Assembly: GCA_946498265.1 (NCBI GenBank)
Contig: CAMMNR010000064.1
Location: 1 to 9,329 of the forward strand
Reading direction: 5' to 3'
DNA length: 9,329 nt
From: an uncultured Clostridium sp.
Lineage (GTDB): Bacteria > Bacillota > Clostridia > TANB77 > CAG-508
In this document: positions 7,530-9,329 of the stretch, piece by piece
Position numbering within the stretch: position 1 is the first letter of the stretch
Layout: each line of letters starts with the position of its first letter
The notes under the pieces: generated by a model
Told to the model about the DNA's origin: nothing
Seen by the model: the letters and a program-made list of their open reading frames with translations, nothing else
Database searches by the model: none
Program-made: the position numbers and the translations under genes

Positions 7530-7560
7530 TTTGTCGAAAACTTCTAAAATATCGACAAAA
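7530..7560. promoter_or_regulatory. Pair of inverted Spo0A-box-like sites upstream of spoIIA
   Basis: TTTGTCGAAAA (7530-7540) matches the known Spo0A box core TGTCGAA perfectly. TCGACAAAA (7552-7560) reads TTTTGTCGA on the other strand, a second box differing at the last core base. They face each other with centres about 20 bp apart. A direct repeat AAAACTTCTAAA (7537-7548 and 7557-7568) overlaps both. Phosphorylated Spo0A activates spoIIA in Bacillus, so these are probably activator sites. Confidence 0.72.
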
Positions 7561-7577
7561 CTTCTAAAGTTTTACTC

Positions 7578-7606
7578 TTGGAAAAAAATGTAAAAAATAT
7601 TATAAT
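7578..7606 (+). promoter_or_regulatory. Probable sigma-A-type promoter of the spoIIA operon
   Basis: A perfect -10 element TATAAT (7601-7606) is 17 bases from a weak -35 element TTGGAA (7578-7583), about 18 bases downstream of the second Spo0A-like box. A weak -35 with activator sites just upstream suits Spo0A-dependent activation. In Bacillus subtilis spoIIA is transcribed by sigma-H, but I see no clear sigma-H -10 (GAAT type) here. Confidence 0.6.
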
Positions 7607-7645
7607 ACAAAATGTAAAAACTAAAAGGAGGAAATAAAATAAAAA

Positions 7646-7966
7646 ATGGAATCAAATTTTTATAAAAAAGACAATCTTCTAGTTTTTAAAATCACAGAAG
7701 ATATTGATGATTTTAGTGTTCAAAAGATAAGGAGGAAAGCAGATTATGAAATTGAAAGATATATGCCTAAAAGAGTTGTATTTGATTTTGATAATGTTAC
7801 TTTCATGGATAGTGCAGGAATAGGACTAATAATAGGGAGATATAAATTTGCAAATATGTTAGGTGGTACGTTAGAAGTTGCAAATCTAACAAATAGTGTA
7901 AAAAAAATCTTCGAAATGAGTGGTATATTAAAATTAATACCGATTACAGAGCTAGCAGTTAGCTAA
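7646..7966 (+). CDS. spoIIAA: Anti-sigma F factor antagonist SpoIIAA
   Basis: A STAS-domain protein of 106 residues and the first gene of the sporulation operon. Unphosphorylated SpoIIAA binds SpoIIAB and frees sigma-F in the forespore; SpoIIAB inactivates it by serine phosphorylation and SpoIIE reactivates it. The signature FMDSAGIGLIIGRYK (53-67) holds the expected phosphorylated residue, Ser56, in DSAG (DSSG in Bacillus). The C-terminal part, VKKIFEMSGILKLIPI, also matches the family. AGGAGG (7626-7631) is an unusually long 14 bases from the ATG, but an in-frame stop (7640-7642) excludes an earlier start. It lies just downstream of a Spo0A-type control region and is followed by a repeat hairpin before spoIIAB. 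Confidence 0.95.
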   Translation: MESNFYKKDNLLVFKITEDIDDFSVQKIRRKADYEIERYMPKRVVFDFDNVTFMDSAGIGLIIGRYKFANMLGGTLEVANLTNSVKKIFEMSGILKLIPITELAVS

Positions 7967-7972
7967 TTGAAA

Positions 7973-8018
7973 TTTCCCTTTTGGGGACGCGTCCAAAAAG
8001 GGAAAAACTAAAGGGAAA
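7973..8018. repeat. GGACGCGTCC hairpin between spoIIAA and spoIIAB
   Basis: A perfect GGACGCGTCC core (7985-7994) is flanked by complementary outer arms TTTCCCTTTT (7973-7982) and AAAAAGGGAAA (7995-8005). Two mismatched G's sit on the left side of the core. A further copy of AAAGGGAAA follows at 8010-8018. The design, a palindrome plus an extra right arm, matches the element after valS, so this is a diverged relative inside the operon. No T run follows, so it is unlikely to terminate transcription fully. Confidence 0.78.
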
Positions 8019-8036
8019 TGTGGAGGAAAGAATATT

Positions 8037-8519
8037 ATGAAAGAACAATTTGATAATGAAATGAAATTAGAATTTATAAGCAAATCGTCTAATGAAGCTT
8101 TTGCAAGGATTTCCGTGGCAGCTTTTGCTTCGCAACTAGACCCGACTATAGAAGAATTATCAGATATAAAAACAGCAGTTTCTGAAGCTGTAACAAACTG
8201 TATTATTCATGGATATGAAAACAAACAAGGTATAGTAAAAATAATGGCAAGATTAAAGGAAAATGAAATCATAATAGAAATTTCAGATAATGGAAAAGGA
8301 ATAGAAAATATAGAAATTGCAAAAGAGCCATTATATACGACAAAACCAAATTTAGAAAGGTCAGGAATGGGATTCACTATAATGGAAAACTTTATGGATA
8401 GTATGGAAGTTGAATCAATAGTAGGATTAGGTACAAAAGTTACAATGTCAAAAATTATAAGCAAACCAGAAGAAGATGAGGAAATTAGTCAAGATTTTTT
8501 AATGATAACAAAAGATTAA
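8037..8519 (+). CDS. spoIIAB: Anti-sigma F factor and SpoIIAA kinase SpoIIAB
   Basis: A GHKL-family ATP-binding protein of 160 residues. It holds sigma-F inactive as a dimer and phosphorylates SpoIIAA on serine. The ATP-site motifs appear in order: N box EAVTNCIIHGY (about 49-59), G1 box DNGKGI (about 83-88), the lid region PLYTTKPNLERS (about 97-108) and G2 box GMGFTIMENFMD. The start LEFISKSSNEAFARISVAAF also closely follows Bacillus SpoIIAB (146 residues). The extra length is an acidic tail, PEEDEEISQDFLMITKD. GGAGG (8022-8026) is ten bases ahead of the ATG. The 70-base gap from spoIIAA, filled by a repeat, is wider than the tight spacing usual in this operon. The gene is followed after 18 bases by sigF. 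Confidence 0.96.
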   Translation: MKEQFDNEMKLEFISKSSNEAFARISVAAFASQLDPTIEELSDIKTAVSEAVTNCIIHGYENKQGIVKIMARLKENEIIIEISDNGKGIENIEIAKEPLYTTKPNLERSGMGFTIMENFMDSMEVESIVGLGTKVTMSKIISKPEEDEEISQDFLMITKD

Positions 8520-8537
8520 TGTAAAGTAGGGGTTAAA

Positions 8538-9329
8538 ATGAACAAAGAATTAATTCAATTAATAGAAAAAGCCCAATTACGGAGATAAGGAAGCACTAGA
8601 AACATTAATAAAAGAAAATAATGGTTTAATATGGAGTATTGTCAAGAGATTTAATGGAAGAGGATATGAATTAGATGATTTATACCAAATAGGATGCATG
8701 GGTTTTATAAAATCTATAAAAAGATTTGACACAAATTATGATGTAAAATTATCAACATATGCAGTACCATATATGATAGGAGAAATCAAGAGATATATAA
8801 GAGATGATGGTCCAATAAAAGTTAGTAGAAGTATAAAAGAATTAAGTATAAAAATAAAGGAACTACAGAAAGAATGTTTTTATAAAAAAGGTGAAGAAAT
8901 AACAATAAACAAAATAGCTAAAGAGTTAAAAGTATCAAAAGAAGATATATTATTAGCAATGGAATCAAACAATAATGTAGACTCTTTAGAAAATACAACT
9001 TACACAAATCATAAAGATGGAAATACAATAAATTTAATAGAAAAATTATCAAATAATAGTAATCAAGAAGAATTAATTACTAATAAATTAGCTATTACTC
9101 AAATGATTAATAACTTAGAAATGAGAGATAAAGAGATTATATTATTAAGATATTATAAAGAAAAAACGCAATCACAAGTCGCAAAGATTTTAGGAATAAC
9201 ACAAGTCCAAGTTTCAAGAATAGAAAGGAAAATCTTGAATAAAATGAAAAAGGGGTTAGAAGAACGGGGCTTAATGTGCCAAAGGGGACGGGCTATTTCG
9301 GCAAATGTTGTCAAAGGGGACGGGCTATT
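8538..9329 (+). pseudogene. sigF: RNA polymerase sigma-F factor, frameshifted, 3' end open
   Basis: Sigma-F is the forespore-specific sigma factor held in check by SpoIIAB. Translation from the ATG at 8538 gives MNKELIQLIEKAQLRR and then stops at TAA 8586-8588. One frame over, from 8581, homology continues without a break: GDKEALETLIKENNGLIWSI, ELDDLYQIGCMGFIKSIKRF (region 2), STYAVPYMIGEIKRYIRDDG, VSRSIKEL (region 3) and the region 4 helix-turn-helix SQVAKILGITQVQVSRIERK. A single extra base between 8566 and 8585 explains this; the CCC at 8572-8574 or the TT at 8577-8578 are the likeliest places. The native C-terminus should lie near 9260. Instead the frame runs through GGGGAC repeats with no stop before the window end. 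It is either a real pseudogene, unexpected beside intact spoIIAA/AB, or a sequencing or assembly error. Confidence 0.88.
9280..9329. repeat. Direct repeat CAAAGGGGACGGGCTATT at the sigF 3' end
   Basis: Two exact 18-base copies lie at 9280-9297 and 9312-9329, a 32-base period. A degenerate half copy (ACGGGGCTTAATGTGC) precedes them from about 9264. The GGGGACGGG core links them to the other GGGGAC elements here. The window ends on the last base of the second copy, which suggests a longer array interrupted by a contig edge. Confidence 0.85.

Noticed and set aside
8571..8590. Programmed +1 frameshifting as the way sigF is expressed
   Set aside because: GGAG lies just ahead of the TAA, loosely like the prfB site. 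However, AGA cannot re-pair well after a +1 slip, and shifting at the stop would lose the conserved GDKEAL start. A simple extra base is the better explanation.
9264..9329. CRISPR array suggested by the 32-base period
   Set aside because: Only two full copies are seen, the gap between them is only 14 bases, and the GGGGAC core occurs elsewhere in the window as isolated REP-like elements.

Overview
The window is about 9.3 kb of A+T-rich DNA from a spore-forming Firmicute. A clostridial, probably gut-associated lineage is likely. The evidence is strong A/T codon bias, AGGAGG-type ribosome binding sites, a spoIIA sporulation operon with Spo0A boxes, an LPXTG/sortase system and a cohesin/dockerin pair. 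Every gene recognised is on the + strand.

Layout: (1) 2-2575, valS, cut at its 5' end by the window edge. (2) 2576-2836, a repeat-rich gap that begins directly after the valS stop. It holds a perfect 32-bp palindrome, other GGGGAC/GTCCCC elements, and a sigma-A-type promoter carrying an inverted-repeat operator between -35 and -10, with a related inverted repeat downstream. (3) 2837-7420, a probable three-gene surface operon: a membrane sortase, a small LPQTG-anchored protein with a cohesin-like domain, and a 1053-residue secreted protein with an N-terminal dockerin. A rho-independent terminator follows at 7438-7471. (4) 7468-7645, more GTCCCC repeats, then two inverted Spo0A-box-like sites and a sigma-A-like promoter. 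(5) 7646-9329, spoIIAA, spoIIAB and a broken sigF.

How the genes fit together: the sortase plausibly anchors the cohesin protein to peptidoglycan. The cohesin could then hold the adjacent dockerin protein, and perhaps other dockerin proteins made elsewhere, on the cell surface. No carbohydrate-active domain is visible, so this looks like a non-cellulosomal display or adhesion module. The spoIIA genes encode the anti-anti-sigma, anti-sigma and forespore sigma factor switch.

Most notable: the self-contained sortase/cohesin/dockerin cassette with its own operator-controlled promoter; a dispersed family of GC-rich GGGGAC elements at gene ends, including inside the spoIIA operon and at the 3' end of sigF; and a one-base frameshift in sigF near codon 13. 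The window ends exactly at the end of a repeat copy, so the sigF anomalies could be biological or could be sequencing or assembly artefacts.
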